Assembly: GCF_003855255.1 (NCBI RefSeq)
Contig: NZ_CP034072.1
Coordinates: 5,942,396-6,006,395 of the forward strand
Source of the DNA: Mycolicibacterium nivoides
GTDB lineage: Bacteria; Actinomycetota; Actinomycetes; Mycobacteriales; Mycobacteriaceae
Reading direction: 5' to 3'
Length of the DNA stretch: 64,000 bases
Of this stretch, positions 33,256 through 42,954 are shown piece after piece (the first letter of the stretch is position 1; the number at the start of each line of letters is the position of its first letter). The position numbers and the translations under genes were made by a program. The notes under the pieces are model-generated. The model was not told where the DNA came from, ran no database searches, and was given only the letters and a program-made list of their open reading frames with translations.

Positions 33256-34077
33256 CTAGCCGTCACTCGGTGCTGAGGCACCGTCGCTCAGGGACCGCTG
33301 CAGGCGACGCATTCTCGCAATCCACCCGTCATAGTCCGCGCCCTTGCCGCGGAACATACCCAGAACCTCCGGGTGGGGTAGAACCATGAATCGCTCCGCG
33401 CGTACGGCGCCGATCGTCTCCGCCGCGACCTCCGCTGCGCTGATGACGCTGCCGGACTTGATGATCGACTGTGCGCCGATCCGACGCGACAGGCCTGAGG
33501 AGGAGCGCACTGCGGCGAGGAGGGGCGTGTCGACTCCGAGTGGACACACACAGCTCACGCCTATTCCCTCCTCGCCGTGGGTGATTGCAAGCCATTCAGC
33601 GAATCCGATCGCGGCGTGTTTGGTGACCGCGTACCCCGCCGCGCCCAGTTGCGTCAGCAGGCCGGCCGCGGATGCTACCGACACGAAGTAGCCGCTGCCG
33701 CGGCTGCGCCATGCCGGTAACAGCAGGCCGGCGGCATTGACATGAGCGCGCAGGTTGATCGCAAGGACCTTGTCCCAGTCGGCGGATTCACCGAGGCCTG
33801 CAGCTCCCACGATGCCAGCATTGGCGACGAAGATGTCCACGGGCCCGAAGTGCCGTTCGGCCTCAGCGATCAAGCTTGTCACGCCGTCAACGGTGGATGC
33901 ATCCGCCCGGATGCTCGTCGCCGCGTCACCGATGCTCCTGGCCGCTTCGGCAGCGTCACGCCCGTCGAGGTCGCCGATGACGACCTGTGCTCCATTCCTG
34001 GCGAGTTCGACGGCCAGTGCCCGGCCGATTCCTGATCCACCGCCGGTGACGACAGCAACCTTGTTCTCGATCTGCAT
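33256..34077 (-). CDS. Short-chain dehydrogenase, last gene of the catabolic operon
   Basis: An SDR of 273 residues with TGGGSGIGRALAVEL, an acidic GDLDGRD after the second strand (suggesting NAD), NAG in FVANAGIVG, Ser in VSVASAAG and YAVTKHAAIGF. The C-terminus is extended (FRGKGADYDGWIARMRRL), as in some mycobacterial SDRs. It lies 49 bases after the FadD gene on the same strand and ends the 13-gene unit. A 3-hydroxyacyl-CoA or alcohol dehydrogenase step is the likely role. Confidence 0.9.
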   Translation of the reverse strand: MQIENKVAVVTGGGSGIGRALAVELARNGAQVVIGDLDGRDAAEAARSIGDAATSIRADASTVDGVTSLIAEAERHFGPVDIFVANAGIVGAAGLGESADWDKVLAINLRAHVNAAGLLLPAWRSRGSGYFVSVASAAGLLTQLGAAGYAVTKHAAIGFAEWLAITHGEEGIGVSCVCPLGVDTPLLAAVRSSSGLSRRIGAQSIIKSGSVISAAEVAAETIGAVRAERFMVLPHPEVLGMFRGKGADYDGWIARMRRLQRSLSDGASAPSDG

Positions 34078-34126
34078 TCTGATCCCATCCCCGTCGGTTT
34101 GATGTGACCGCAGTGGCGATGTCGAT

Positions 34127-35794
34127 CTAGCGGGGCAGCACGGTGACGGGAATCTCGCCGGCGTGGTATCGCTGCCGCATCAGCTTCTTGTCGTACTTGC
34201 CGACGCCGGTGCGCGCGATAGAGCCGACCACGGCCCACCGCTCAGGCAGCCACCATCGCTGCACGCGCTCCTCAAGCCAAGCCTTCAGATCTTCGACCCG
34301 CGCGGCAGAGCCGGGGCGCAAGGTCACCAATGCGAGTGGTCGTTCGTCCCAACGGGTGTCAGGTACGCCGATCACAGCAGCTTCGACCACATCGGGATGA
34401 CCGATCAGAGTGGTTTCGAGGTGCACGGAGCTGATCCATTCGCCACCGGATTTGATGACGTCTTTGGCTCGGTCGGTGAGCGTCAGGTATCCGTCTGCGC
34501 TGATGTGTCCGATGTCGCCGGTGTGGAGCCAGAGTTGTCCGTCCGAGTCGGTGGAGAAGCTCTCGGCGTCGATGCCGCCGTGGTAGCCGCCAGTGATCCA
34601 GGGGCCACGCACCTGTACTTCGCCAACCGATCGGCCGTCGCGGGGCTGAACAGTGCCCGTCTCGTCGACGATGCGTCCTTTGGCACCGAACAGGAATCGG
34701 CCCGTGCTGTTGAGCTTTCGCTGCTGATCGGTCGTCGCCGCGTTGCCTGGGACGTCGGCGATCGTCACGATGGGGCTGGTTTCGGTCATGCCCCACGCTT
34801 GGACCAGCGGAACCGCGAATTCATCGCGATACGCGGCGACAAGGGACGCCGGGACCGCTGCGCCGCCACACAGCACTCGCCGCAACGAGTCGATTCGATG
34901 GCCAGGATTGTCGCGCAGCCACAGCAACATGTCGTTGAAAACCGTAGGGACGCCGCCAGACAACGTGGCGCCGTGTTTGGCGATCATATCGACGAGCGTG
35001 TCGGGCTTGAGGTGGCGGTCCGGCAGTATCAGTGTTGCGCCGGCCATCAGCGACGCATACGGAATGCCCCACGCGTTGACGTGAAACATCGGGACTATGG
35101 GAAGCACCCGGTCACGGGAGGAGATTCCCGCCACGTTGGCCGTGCAGACGGCAAGGGCGTGCAGATAGACCGACCGATGACTGTAGACCACGCCTTTGGG
35201 ATCCCCGGTGGTTCCGCTGGTGTAACACATCGCGGCTGCGCTGTGTTCGTCGAGCACTGGCCACGCGAACGTGGTCGGTTGGCTGTTCACGAGTTGCTCA
35301 TAGGCGATCACGTTGGGCACCAGACGTGATACCTCGGCCAGCTGTGCGTCGGTCGGGTCACCGGCGATTACCAGCGCCGCCAGCTCCGGCATCAGCGGTA
35401 ACGCTGGGAGCAACGTGTCGAGCAAACTGGCATCAACGATGATGATCTTGTCCCCGGCATGGGAGGCGATATAGCCGAGTTGCTCAGGCGTGAGCCGAAT
35501 GTTGAGTGTGTGCAGGACCGCGCCAGAACAGGGCACGGCGAGGTATGCCTCGAGGTGCCGCTGGTTGTTCCACATGAAGGTCGCAACCCGGTCACCGGCT
35601 TCGATTCCGAAGCCAGCCAATCCGTTGGCCAGTTGAGCTGCGCGCGTGGCAATCTCAGAGAATGTGGCGGCTTGTACGACGGCGTTGGCACCTGCATAGG
35701 TGAGGACCTCTGAATCACCGAAGGTGCCGTCGATTCCGTCTAGGATCGCGGTGAGCGTCAGCGGTACGTTCTGCATGGTGGCATGGATGTCCAT
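34127..35794 (-). CDS. Acyl-CoA ligase (FadD type)
   Basis: An ANL-superfamily ligase of 555 residues. Motifs are A3 [20 protein letters not shown]5 [11 protein letters not shown]7 [33 protein letters not shown], and the C-terminal Lys in [13 protein letters not shown]. The sequence pattern is that of medium/long-chain or aromatic acid ligases. It lies downstream of the RibBA-like gene in the unit, with 47 bases between them. It should activate the carboxylate imported or produced by this operon. Confidence 0.92.
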   Translation of the reverse strand: MDIHATMQNVPLTLTAILDGIDGTFGDSEVLTYAGANAVVQAATFSEIATRAAQLANGLAGFGIEAGDRVATFMWNNQRHLEAYLAVPCSGAVLHTLNIRLTPEQLGYIASHAGDKIIIVDASLLDTLLPALPLMPELAALVIAGDPTDAQLAEVSRLVPNVIAYEQLVNSQPTTFAWPVLDEHSAAAMCYTSGTTGDPKGVVYSHRSVYLHALAVCTANVAGISSRDRVLPIVPMFHVNAWGIPYASLMAGATLILPDRHLKPDTLVDMIAKHGATLSGGVPTVFNDMLLWLRDNPGHRIDSLRRVLCGGAAVPASLVAAYRDEFAVPLVQAWGMTETSPIVTIADVPGNAATTDQQRKLNSTGRFLFGAKGRIVDETGTVQPRDGRSVGEVQVRGPWITGGYHGGIDAESFSTDSDGQLWLHTGDIGHISADGYLTLTDRAKDVIKSGGEWISSVHLETTLIGHPDVVEAAVIGVPDTRWDERPLALVTLRPGSAARVEDLKAWLEERVQRWWLPERWAVVGSIARTGVGKYDKKLMRQRYHAGEIPVTVLPR

Positions 35795-35841
35795 GGATAC
35801 GGTCTCTCCGATTGTCTATCGCGCTCAAGAAGCGTGAGGTG

Positions 35842-36957
35842 TCAGGGGGCAGCGGCGGAGAGCGTGCACGGCTCCGAGGTCGCGGCAGGCCCAGAGACGA
35901 CCAGCTCGCACACGGACTTCAGCTGTGCATGTTGCACGTAGTCGGCCAAAGTCACTGTCGTGAAACCGAGCTCGATCAGCATCGCGGTGATGCAACCTGC
36001 GACCAACTCTGGCTGCGGCACCGAGAACCTCGGCGCTGAGGTGATAGGTGGCCGCACGTACACGATGACTCCGCCGTGTGCGGCGATGCGTTCGTGACAC
36101 CTCTCAAACTCGACTCTGCATTCGCAGCCAGAGGCTAGAAGTGGGTCACCATGGACACATTCCGTGATGACATACACGGGTGGATCGATATCAGGTACGG
36201 AGGTGCCGATGAAAACCGTATGCCGAGCGCCCGTCAGCTGGTCTTCAAAGTCGACTGCTCTGAGCGCCCGGCCTGCCAGCTGGTCCAGTCGGTTCTGAAC
36301 CAGCGTGACCCGTTTGCGACGTCCATCACCGTGGAAAAGGCGGTGGTGCACGACGCTGTCGATGTGCACCACCGGCAAGCGATGGTTCTGAGCGAACAGA
36401 CTGACTGCGGGTTCCCGCAGTAGTTCGCCGTCCTCCCCTAGGAGGGCAGCGGTCAGTCCTACCGGTGGCAGCCCCGCTATGTCGCAAAGATCCACCGTCG
36501 CCTCTGCGCTCCCCCGGCGCTTGAGCACCCCGCAGCCTGCAACCTTCACTGGGAGAACGTGACCGGGCCGCACCAGATCAGTTGGCCGGGAGCTGTCGCT
36601 TGCCAGAACGCGCGCAGTGCGGGCGCGGTCGGTCGCGCTGATGCCGGTACCGATACCGGATGCGGCGTCTACCGCGACCGCAAACGTGGGAGCTTCCACA
36701 TTTGAGTCATCGTCACGGGCCATGGTCGGCAGATCCAGTTCCTCTGCTCGACGTGCGGGCAGCGCCGCACAAATCAGCCCCGAGGTGAACCTCACCAGCC
36801 ATGCCGTCCAATGCGGTGTGGCATGAGCGGCCGCGATCACTACGTCGGCGACGACCTGGTCATCGGTGCCGTTGACAACCAGAACCGGAGACCCGGCGCG
36901 CAGAGCCGTAACGGCGCGCTCGATCGCTAGCCGAGATTCACAGCTGCGCGCCGTCAT
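35842..36957 (-). CDS. Degenerate RibBA-like protein
   Basis: A protein of 371 residues with the plan of RibBA: a DHBP-synthase-like half (1-200) and a GTP-cyclohydrolase-II-like half. Homology is clear in GTGISATDRARTARVLA, PGHVLPVKVAGCGVLKRRG and EATVDLCDIAGLPPVGL. The acidic ENEGD motif of DHBP synthase is missing, and the catalytic His of GHTEA is Ser (GSAEA). In the second half the zinc Cys set survives (ECVHGD, GCECR). The QEGRGIG loop is replaced by PPITSAPRF, and the rest is shortened. It is unlikely to make riboflavin precursors and may have a new activity or a regulatory role. It overlaps the flavin reductase gene by four bases. Confidence 0.75.
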   Translation of the reverse strand: MTARSCESRLAIERAVTALRAGSPVLVVNGTDDQVVADVVIAAAHATPHWTAWLVRFTSGLICAALPARRAEELDLPTMARDDDSNVEAPTFAVAVDAASGIGTGISATDRARTARVLASDSSRPTDLVRPGHVLPVKVAGCGVLKRRGSAEATVDLCDIAGLPPVGLTAALLGEDGELLREPAVSLFAQNHRLPVVHIDSVVHHRLFHGDGRRKRVTLVQNRLDQLAGRALRAVDFEDQLTGARHTVFIGTSVPDIDPPVYVITECVHGDPLLASGCECRVEFERCHERIAAHGGVIVYVRPPITSAPRFSVPQPELVAGCITAMLIELGFTTVTLADYVQHAQLKSVCELVVSGPAATSEPCTLSAAAP

Positions 36958-37475
36958 GAGTCGTGTCCGACCGCGAACGTTCGAAATCGGCTGTCGTGAA
37001 AGAGAAGCGGAGATGCGTCGATGTCCGTCGCAGCGGCCTTGACTTCGAGAATGACCACATCATGGTCACCGGCGGAAACGGTCGTGGAAATCTCGCAGTC
37101 GAGTTGGGCCACCGCGTCTGACAGCAGCACCGCGTCGGATTCGGTCACGAACCATGGCACTCCGGCAAATCGATCCACATTCTTCGCCGCAATCTGCCGA
37201 CACGTGGCTTCTTGCCGCGATTCCAGGACCGAGACGCCTAGATGGCGTCCGTTTGCCAGATGCGGCCAGGTAGTCGACGTGTGCTGCACGCAGATCGACA
37301 CCAACGCCGGATCGATGGATACCGGGGTGAACGAGGTGGCAACAATCCCGACCGGTTGTCCATCACGCAGTGCGCACACCGCCGCGACGCCAGTTGGATA
37401 ACGACCGTAAAGCCTGCGCAGTTGCGCCATATCCCGGTCGGAGTTCCCAGTAGAAACGGGATCGAGGGTAGTCAT
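36954..37475 (-). CDS. Flavin reductase (two-component monooxygenase partner)
   Basis: A flavin reductase-like domain protein of 173 residues. Typical segments are YPTGVAAVCALRDGQPVGIVATSFTPVSIDPALVSICVQ and, later, FAGVPWFVTESDAVLLSDAVAQLDCEI and GDHDVVILEV. The family uses NAD(P)H to reduce FMN or FAD for a separate monooxygenase. The LLM-class monooxygenase encoded at the start of this operon is the obvious partner. ATG 37475 has GGAG eight bases upstream; the longer frame to 37532 would overlap the creatininase gene. Confidence 0.9.
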   Translation of the reverse strand: MTTLDPVSTGNSDRDMAQLRRLYGRYPTGVAAVCALRDGQPVGIVATSFTPVSIDPALVSICVQHTSTTWPHLANGRHLGVSVLESRQEATCRQIAAKNVDRFAGVPWFVTESDAVLLSDAVAQLDCEISTTVSAGDHDVVILEVKAAATDIDASPLLFHDSRFRTFAVGHDS

Positions 37476-37500
37476 CGCTTGCACTCCGTTCTCGTGGATG

Positions 37501-38256
37501 TCACGCGCCCCGGGCGCGGGCGTAGTCGGCAATCAGGGAGGTGACCGCGTCGAGGCACGCCTTCCCGATCCGCTCCGAGGCGCCTTCTGGGTCACCCAGA
37601 ATGCCGTTGGCGGAGACTGCTCCGATTCCGTCTTGAAATGCCCGATCGAGTAGCTGCTGGTCCACCTTGCCGGTGTAGCCTCGGGCGAACCGGTCGATGC
37701 GGACCTTCTGTGGGTGAAGGGCCAGCATCACCGATGTCTCTGCGATGTCAGCGTGCCCTCCCACGTTGGCGCCCAAAGATGCCACGCTGTCCGCCGCCCG
37801 TTGCCACGCGTTCAAGATGGCCTCGGTATCGGAGAAGATGATGACGGTCAGCGGCGCGAGTGCCGCCGTGAGTCGCTCCTCGAAGTCACGCATCACGGGA
37901 TGGTTCCCGATATGCCCGGAGAACATGACGATTCGTTCGAAGCCATCCTTGTCGAGGTGTCGACAGTAGTCTTCGCACAGCGATTCCAGCGTGGACGCGC
38001 GAAGCGACAGGGTGCCGGTGAATCCGAGGTGGTGCGGTGAGTACCCCACCCGTACGGTCGGCAGAACCAGCGCGCCCCCGAGATGGCGCGCGACCCGCAC
38101 CGCGAGCTCGTCAGCATGATCGGCATCCATCGACAGCGGCAAGTGCCCACCGTGCTGTTCGATCGCTCCCAGCGGGAGAACTGCTGTGCGTGCTCCCTCC
38201 GAGATCGCCGCGCTGATCTCGGCGCTTGTCATGAACTCGACCCGAACCTCGTTCAT
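37501..38256 (-). CDS. Creatininase-family amidohydrolase
   Basis: A metal-dependent amidohydrolase of 251 residues. The family metal ligands are visible in PLGAIEQHGGHLPLSMDADHA (Glu, His and Asp), SGHIGNHP (His) and GGHADIAETSVM (Glu). Members open cyclic amides (creatinine), cleave N-formyl groups in pterin or flavin pathways (ArfB) or trim peptides (MftE). Here it sits between a FadD and a flavin reductase and next to a RibBA-like gene, so a formamide or cyclic amide substrate is plausible. It starts eight bases after the FadD stop on the same strand. Confidence 0.9.
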   Translation of the reverse strand: MNEVRVEFMTSAEISAAISEGARTAVLPLGAIEQHGGHLPLSMDADHADELAVRVARHLGGALVLPTVRVGYSPHHLGFTGTLSLRASTLESLCEDYCRHLDKDGFERIVMFSGHIGNHPVMRDFEERLTAALAPLTVIIFSDTEAILNAWQRAADSVASLGANVGGHADIAETSVMLALHPQKVRIDRFARGYTGKVDQQLLDRAFQDGIGAVSANGILGDPEGASERIGKACLDAVTSLIADYARARGA

Positions 38257-38264
38257 CCATTCAC

Positions 38265-40172
38265 CTACTTCAGATCGCCGCCGGCGAACCGCGCCTGGCG
38301 GGCGATCTCCCCCTGCTCACCGGCGTCGTACATCTCATCGACAAGGTCGCGGAAAGACGCGAGGATTGCCGAGCGCCGTATGGTGCCCTTGAGAGTCAAC
38401 TCGCCGTCCGCGGCCGAGAGCGGCCGCGGTAGGACGCGGAACTTCTTCAATTGCAGCGGCCTTGAGAGCTCAGAATTGACTTCGTCGATCCATGTGGCAA
38501 GCGCGGCATCTCGGTCAGTCGTGAGCAGCGTCCGCGTCTCCGCACTCACGCCGACCAGTACGGTCAGATACTTGCGTCCTTCACCGACGACAATCGCCTC
38601 ATCAATGAGTGGGCTGGCCTTGAGTCGGAGCTCGATCGGCTGAGGGCTGACAGTTTTTCCGCCGCTGGTCTTGAGGACATCTTTGATTCTGCCGATGATC
38701 CGCACTTCCCCATCGGAGTCCACCTCCACCAGATCGCCTGTGCGATACCAGCCGTGGTCCATCGCAGCGGCCGTCGCCTCAGAGTCGTCGAGGTAACCGC
38801 TGAAGAGGCAGGGGCTGCGCAGCTGCAGCTCCCCCTCTCCAGACACGCGCGCCTTCCACCGTGGGTCGGGCATGGTTTTCCCGATTGTTCCGGGCGGCGG
38901 GAATGCGCGATCCCACTGGGCAAGAACCGATCCGCAGGTTTCTGTCGTTCCGTAAAGCTCACGAAGGTCGAGTCCCCACATCTGCCACAGCGCTGTCACC
39001 TCGGGGGACATGCTGCCTGAGGCAGTCCAGGCGACCCTGATGCGGTCCATGCCAACTTTTGCGCGCAGGGGAAGGAACACCCGACGGAGGCACACGTTGT
39101 ACAGATAGTTGAAATACCACGGGGCGTCCTGATCTCTCCAGCGCATCTCGCTTACTTTGCGAGCAATCCGCATCGCTATCGCGTACCGCAGTCGGAAGGC
39201 GGCGCCAGACTCCGAAAGCTGCTGTAACACCTCGCCGGCCAACTTCTCGTGCATTCGTGGTGGCCACAGGACCGCTGTCGGTCGCACGCCGACGAGCGCG
39301 TCCAGACGTTGATCCATGGTGCAGTAGGTAATGACGAGGCGAGTCATGATCGGGGTGAATACGCCGATCAGCGCGGGTGCAACATGCGAGAGGCCGAGAA
39401 ATGCAACGAGGTCGTGCCTGATTCTACCGACCTCTGGGTACGACATGACGAAGGCGAGCACCGAGTACTGCAGGGTGCGGTGCGTGTGGATCACACCTTT
39501 CGGCGCACCGGTCGATCCCGACGTGTAGAACAGTGCTGCGGGCTGATCGATATCGCCCTCCTCAACCAGCGTCGCAAACAGCTCGGGTTCGGTCACCCCG
39601 CGGGATCGACCGCGATGGCGCAGTTCTCCCCAGTGCACCGCGCGCACAGAATCCGAAAAGCCCTGCGGTTTGGTGTCGAACCCGATCGTTGCACGCAGTC
39701 GTGGCAGCTCGGCCGATACCGCGGCAACTTTCGCGACATCTGCCACGTTCTCCGCGAAAACGACTGTGGCCTCGGAACTCTCCAGTGCCTGTTTGACTTC
39801 GGCGACCGAGCTCGTGGGGTACACGCCCACGGGAACACCGCCGAGACTGAGTATCGCCAGTGCGGCCACGACCCACTCGTGGCGAGTAGACGACACGATG
39901 GCTACCCGGTCGCCTGGCACGGCACCCAGATCATGCAGACCGAGCGCAACCTCCCGGACCTGCTCAAGATATTCGCTCCACGTGGTCGGGTGGGCTGCCC
40001 CGTTCCTCCAGCTGCAATACGCGATCACGTCGGGTTCACGCTCAGCGCGGTCGCAGAGCATCTGAGCGAAAGTTCGATTTACGGCATCGAACTCCGTCAG
40101 GGTGCCCAACACCGGCACCTCCGCACATCCCGTCGACGACGAGGTCGCTGCCCGTGTGTTCTGCCTCTTCAT
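38265..40172 (-). CDS. Long-chain acyl-CoA ligase (FAA1/FadD15-like)
   Basis: An ANL ligase of 635 residues of the longer type. Motifs are FYTSGSTGAPKGVIHTHRT, ELYGTTETCG, WYRTGDLVEVDSDGEVRIIGRIKDVLKTSGGKTVSPQP and ELTLKGTIRR. The helical insertion (AMRIARKVSEMRWRDQ) is typical of FAA1-like ligases. It is unrelated at detailed level to the FadD at 34127, so the operon encodes two ligases of different types, perhaps for two acids or two pathway stages. It begins two bases after the solute-binding protein stop. Confidence 0.92.
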   Translation of the reverse strand: MKRQNTRAATSSSTGCAEVPVLGTLTEFDAVNRTFAQMLCDRAEREPDVIAYCSWRNGAAHPTTWSEYLEQVREVALGLHDLGAVPGDRVAIVSSTRHEWVVAALAILSLGGVPVGVYPTSSVAEVKQALESSEATVVFAENVADVAKVAAVSAELPRLRATIGFDTKPQGFSDSVRAVHWGELRHRGRSRGVTEPELFATLVEEGDIDQPAALFYTSGSTGAPKGVIHTHRTLQYSVLAFVMSYPEVGRIRHDLVAFLGLSHVAPALIGVFTPIMTRLVITYCTMDQRLDALVGVRPTAVLWPPRMHEKLAGEVLQQLSESGAAFRLRYAIAMRIARKVSEMRWRDQDAPWYFNYLYNVCLRRVFLPLRAKVGMDRIRVAWTASGSMSPEVTALWQMWGLDLRELYGTTETCGSVLAQWDRAFPPPGTIGKTMPDPRWKARVSGEGELQLRSPCLFSGYLDDSEATAAAMDHGWYRTGDLVEVDSDGEVRIIGRIKDVLKTSGGKTVSPQPIELRLKASPLIDEAIVVGEGRKYLTVLVGVSAETRTLLTTDRDAALATWIDEVNSELSRPLQLKKFRVLPRPLSAADGELTLKGTIRRSAILASFRDLVDEMYDAGEQGEIARQARFAGGDLK

Positions 40173-40174
40173 GG

Positions 40175-41434
40175 TCAGTCCAGTTCCTCAGCCAAGTCGT
40201 AGAGTTCGGTCCCCGCGTAACGCTCCATGACCTTCCACTTGCCATCGACCACCTGGAAGATGCCGTAGTCAGGCGTCGCTGTGTTCGTCGGCGTGTAGTC
40301 GACGGGACCAGATGCTCCCTGGTAATCGATTTTCTCACCTTTGCCCAATAGCTCCAGTCCTTCATCGAGCGTGTAGACCGGCTTTCCGCCAGGATCTGTT
40401 ACTTTGTGCAAGTTTTCGGCGATCGCGACTCCTGTCGCTTGTCCCCCGGCCGCCATCGCCAGAACAGCCGAGACGATCGCGTCGTAGGTCAGGCCGGCGG
40501 TGGGCTGTTCAGCGATCTCATTGCCGTTCTGCTCTCCGTACGCCTCGGTCAGAAGCTTCCGCATGCCCGCGATGGCCGGGGAATCAGCGGCCATGGCGGA
40601 CTGACCATATGCGCCTTCGAGGTACTGAGCGCCAACTTCCTTGAGCAAGACCGGATAAGACAGCTCGGCGATGAGAGACCATTTGCCGGGCAGACCCAAT
40701 CGCGCCCACTCGCGCAAGATCGGCACAGCCGGCTCAACAGAGCCGGCGAGGAAAACGATGTCGGGCTCGGGCTCGAAGGCGCTGCGGACCTCTGGGAGAT
40801 AAGAAGTTTGACCGCCGTTGAACGCGACCTTCGCCACGACCTCGCCGCCGAGCTTTGTGTAGAAGCTGTCGACCCAGTTGGACGTACTGCGCGCGGAGTC
40901 CACGTTCTCGTACAGGATGGACACGGTCTTGAAGCCTCGGTCCCAGAGGTTCTTCGCCACCGTCAAACCGTCGAAAGTATCTGGCCCGACAGTGCGGAAG
41001 GTGTAGGGATTGGATCGGGCGTCGAATTCCACCATGCCCGCGTACGGCGATGCAATCGCCACTTCGTTGCGCTCGGCCTGGTTGAGCGTCGCCATGAAGG
41101 TCGCCGATGTCGGACCGACGATAAACTGTGCGTTGTCGCTGTTGATGAGCTTGGTCACCGCACGGACTCCGTCCTCGGCGTTGAACTTCTCATCCTCGCT
41201 CACCACTTTGAGCTTGGTTCCGTTGATGCCGCCAAGCTTGTTGACGTGCTCCACAACCGCGCGGGTCATCGAATCGACCGGGCCACCCCATACCGCGGCT
41301 TCTCCGGACAACGGTGCGGCAACACCGATGACTGCCGCTCCGTCGCCGTCGCCGCACCCCATCAGGGCTGTCCCGGAAGCCACGACGACGGCCATCACCG
41401 ATAGCTTTCGCGCCGAAATCCCGACTCTGTCCAT
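40175..41434 (-). CDS. Branched-chain-type ABC substrate-binding lipoprotein
   Basis: A periplasmic-binding-fold lipoprotein of 419 residues (LivK/Leu-Ile-Val-binding type). The lipobox is GTALMGC near residue 27. Conserved parts are IGVAAPLSGEAAVWGG, VVSEDEKFNAEDGVRAVTKLI, FIVGPTSA and TVSILYENVDSARST. This class binds amino acids, but also amides, urea and aromatic or aliphatic acids. It captures the compound fed to the four Liv components encoded upstream on the same strand. Confidence 0.92.
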   Translation of the reverse strand: MDRVGISARKLSVMAVVVASGTALMGCGDGDGAAVIGVAAPLSGEAAVWGGPVDSMTRAVVEHVNKLGGINGTKLKVVSEDEKFNAEDGVRAVTKLINSDNAQFIVGPTSATFMATLNQAERNEVAIASPYAGMVEFDARSNPYTFRTVGPDTFDGLTVAKNLWDRGFKTVSILYENVDSARSTSNWVDSFYTKLGGEVVAKVAFNGGQTSYLPEVRSAFEPEPDIVFLAGSVEPAVPILREWARLGLPGKWSLIAELSYPVLLKEVGAQYLEGAYGQSAMAADSPAIAGMRKLLTEAYGEQNGNEIAEQPTAGLTYDAIVSAVLAMAAGGQATGVAIAENLHKVTDPGGKPVYTLDEGLELLGKGEKIDYQGASGPVDYTPTNTATPDYGIFQVVDGKWKVMERYAGTELYDLAEELD

Positions 41435-41462
41435 CTCTCAAATCTCCTGTACCAGAACCAAT

Positions 41463-42182
41463 TCAGGCGGTCGGAATCCGGGCGCCCAGGAATATCTCGG
41501 TGAAATTCGGGTCGGCCAGCAGCTCCGGCCCGCTCGCCTCGTGTCGCATCTGACCCGAGTCCATAAGAAACACTCGCTCGCACAAGGGAAGAATCTGCTT
41601 AGGGTGCTCCTCGATGACCCAGAGCACGCCGGTCCCCCCGCGTTCGATGCGGCAGATCTGTTCGATGAGCGAATCGACGATCTGGGGAGCGAGACCCGTC
41701 GTGGGCTCGTCGAGGATCAACATCTTTGGTCTCATCAGTAAGGACGAGGCAATCGCGAGCTGCTGGCGCTGACCACCCGAAAGAGTTCCCGCTCGTTGCT
41801 TGCGTCGCTCGGCAAGGATCGGAAAAGTGTCGAAGGCCTCGTCGAGGCGTTCGCGCGGCAGTCCCATCGCGCGGGTGACGACCTCGAGGTTGTCCTCTAC
41901 TGACAATGCCCCAAAGACGTTGCGCAACTGCGGTGTATAGCCCAGTCCGCGGCGTGCCCGGTCACGCGCCGGCAGCTGTTCGAGCATCTCTCCGTCGAGT
42001 TTGACCGTCCCACCACGTGCATTGACTACGCCCGCGATGGTCTGGACGAGTGTCGTCTTACCGGCCCCGTTCGGGCCGATGATGGCGGTGATGGACCCGT
42101 GCCCGGCAGTGAGGGTGACGCCTCGGATGATGTTGTTGCGACCATAGCCACTGGTCACATTGTCCACCTCAAGCAGTGCCAT
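41463..42182 (-). CDS. Branched-chain-type ABC ATPase (LivF)
   Basis: An ATPase of 239 residues with Walker A GPNGAGKTT, Q-loop region YTPQLRNVFG, signature LSGGQRQQLAIA, Walker B MLILDEPTTGL and a His switch-like HPKQ. ATG 42182 overlaps the end of the LivG gene by 14 bases; an in-frame extension to 42284 is inside that gene. It powers import together with LivG, LivM and LivH. Confidence 0.93.
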   Translation of the reverse strand: MALLEVDNVTSGYGRNNIIRGVTLTAGHGSITAIIGPNGAGKTTLVQTIAGVVNARGGTVKLDGEMLEQLPARDRARRGLGYTPQLRNVFGALSVEDNLEVVTRAMGLPRERLDEAFDTFPILAERRKQRAGTLSGGQRQQLAIASSLLMRPKMLILDEPTTGLAPQIVDSLIEQICRIERGGTGVLWVIEEHPKQILPLCERVFLMDSGQMRHEASGPELLADPNFTEIFLGARIPTA

Positions 42183-42954
42183 GGTGCGCCCCCAGATAGG
42201 TCTCGACAACGACAGGATTGCTGATGACCTGGGCCGGTGGACCGTTCGCGATGACTCGGCCGTCGTACATGACATACAGCGCATCGGAGATCGCGTTGAT
42301 GAACGACATGTTGTGCTCGATCACCAGGACGGTCATGTTCTCTGTGGTGCACAGATCCCGCACCGTCAACGACAGCCGATGCTGGTCCTCAGGGTTGAGC
42401 CCAGACGACGGCTCATCCAGCATCAGCAACGACGGCGGCTCCATGAGCAGACGTGCGATCTGGAGCAAACGTCCTTGCCCGATCGATAGATCTGCTGCGC
42501 GGGTATTCGCCAGCTCAGTCAGCGCCATCCGATCCAGCAACTGCCAGGCGCGATCGATAAGGGCACGTTCCCCGACTGCCACGTCGCGTGGTGACGTGAA
42601 CAGGCGCCAGAGGCGCTCACCGGGCGCCGAGCGGGCCGAGGTCAGCAGATTCTGCAGAACTGACATGTCGGTGAAATCGGCAGTGTTCTGGAAAGTCCGC
42701 TTGAGTCCCATCCGCGCGAGCTGATGCGTCGGCATGCCCGTGATGTCACGGCCGTGGAACATCACCGCCCCTGTGTCAGGTCGGAGGAACCCGGAGATCG
42801 CGTTGAACAGCGTCGTTTTCCCGGAGCCGTTTGGTCCGATCAGGCCGGTAACCGCGCTGGGGCTGATCTTCATCGCCACACTGTCGAGGGCCCGTAACTG
42901 GCCGAAAGCTTTTACCAGCCCGACTACTTCGAGCGCCGGCTGCGTGGCCATCAT
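42169..42954 (-). CDS. Branched-chain-type ABC ATPase (LivG)
   Basis: An ATPase of 261 residues with Walker A GPNGSGKTTL, signature LSIGQGRLLQIARLL, Walker B LLMLDEPSSGL and the LivG-typical end VLVIEHNMSFINAISDALYVMYDGRVIANG. The signature begins LSIGQ rather than LSGGQ, as in many LivG proteins (LSYGQ). It overlaps the LivM stop by four bases. Confidence 0.93.
   Translation of the reverse strand: MMATQPALEVVGLVKAFGQLRALDSVAMKISPSAVTGLIGPNGSGKTTLFNAISGFLRPDTGAVMFHGRDITGMPTHQLARMGLKRTFQNTADFTDMSVLQNLLTSARSAPGERLWRLFTSPRDVAVGERALIDRAWQLLDRMALTELANTRAADLSIGQGRLLQIARLLMEPPSLLMLDEPSSGLNPEDQHRLSLTVRDLCTTENMTVLVIEHNMSFINAISDALYVMYDGRVIANGPPAQVISNPVVVETYLGAHHGTA

Noticed and set aside
40406..41404. 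A 332-codon plus-strand frame opposite the solute-binding protein gene
   Set aside because: It is an antisense shadow of a well-supported lipoprotein gene, with no domain or ribosome site.
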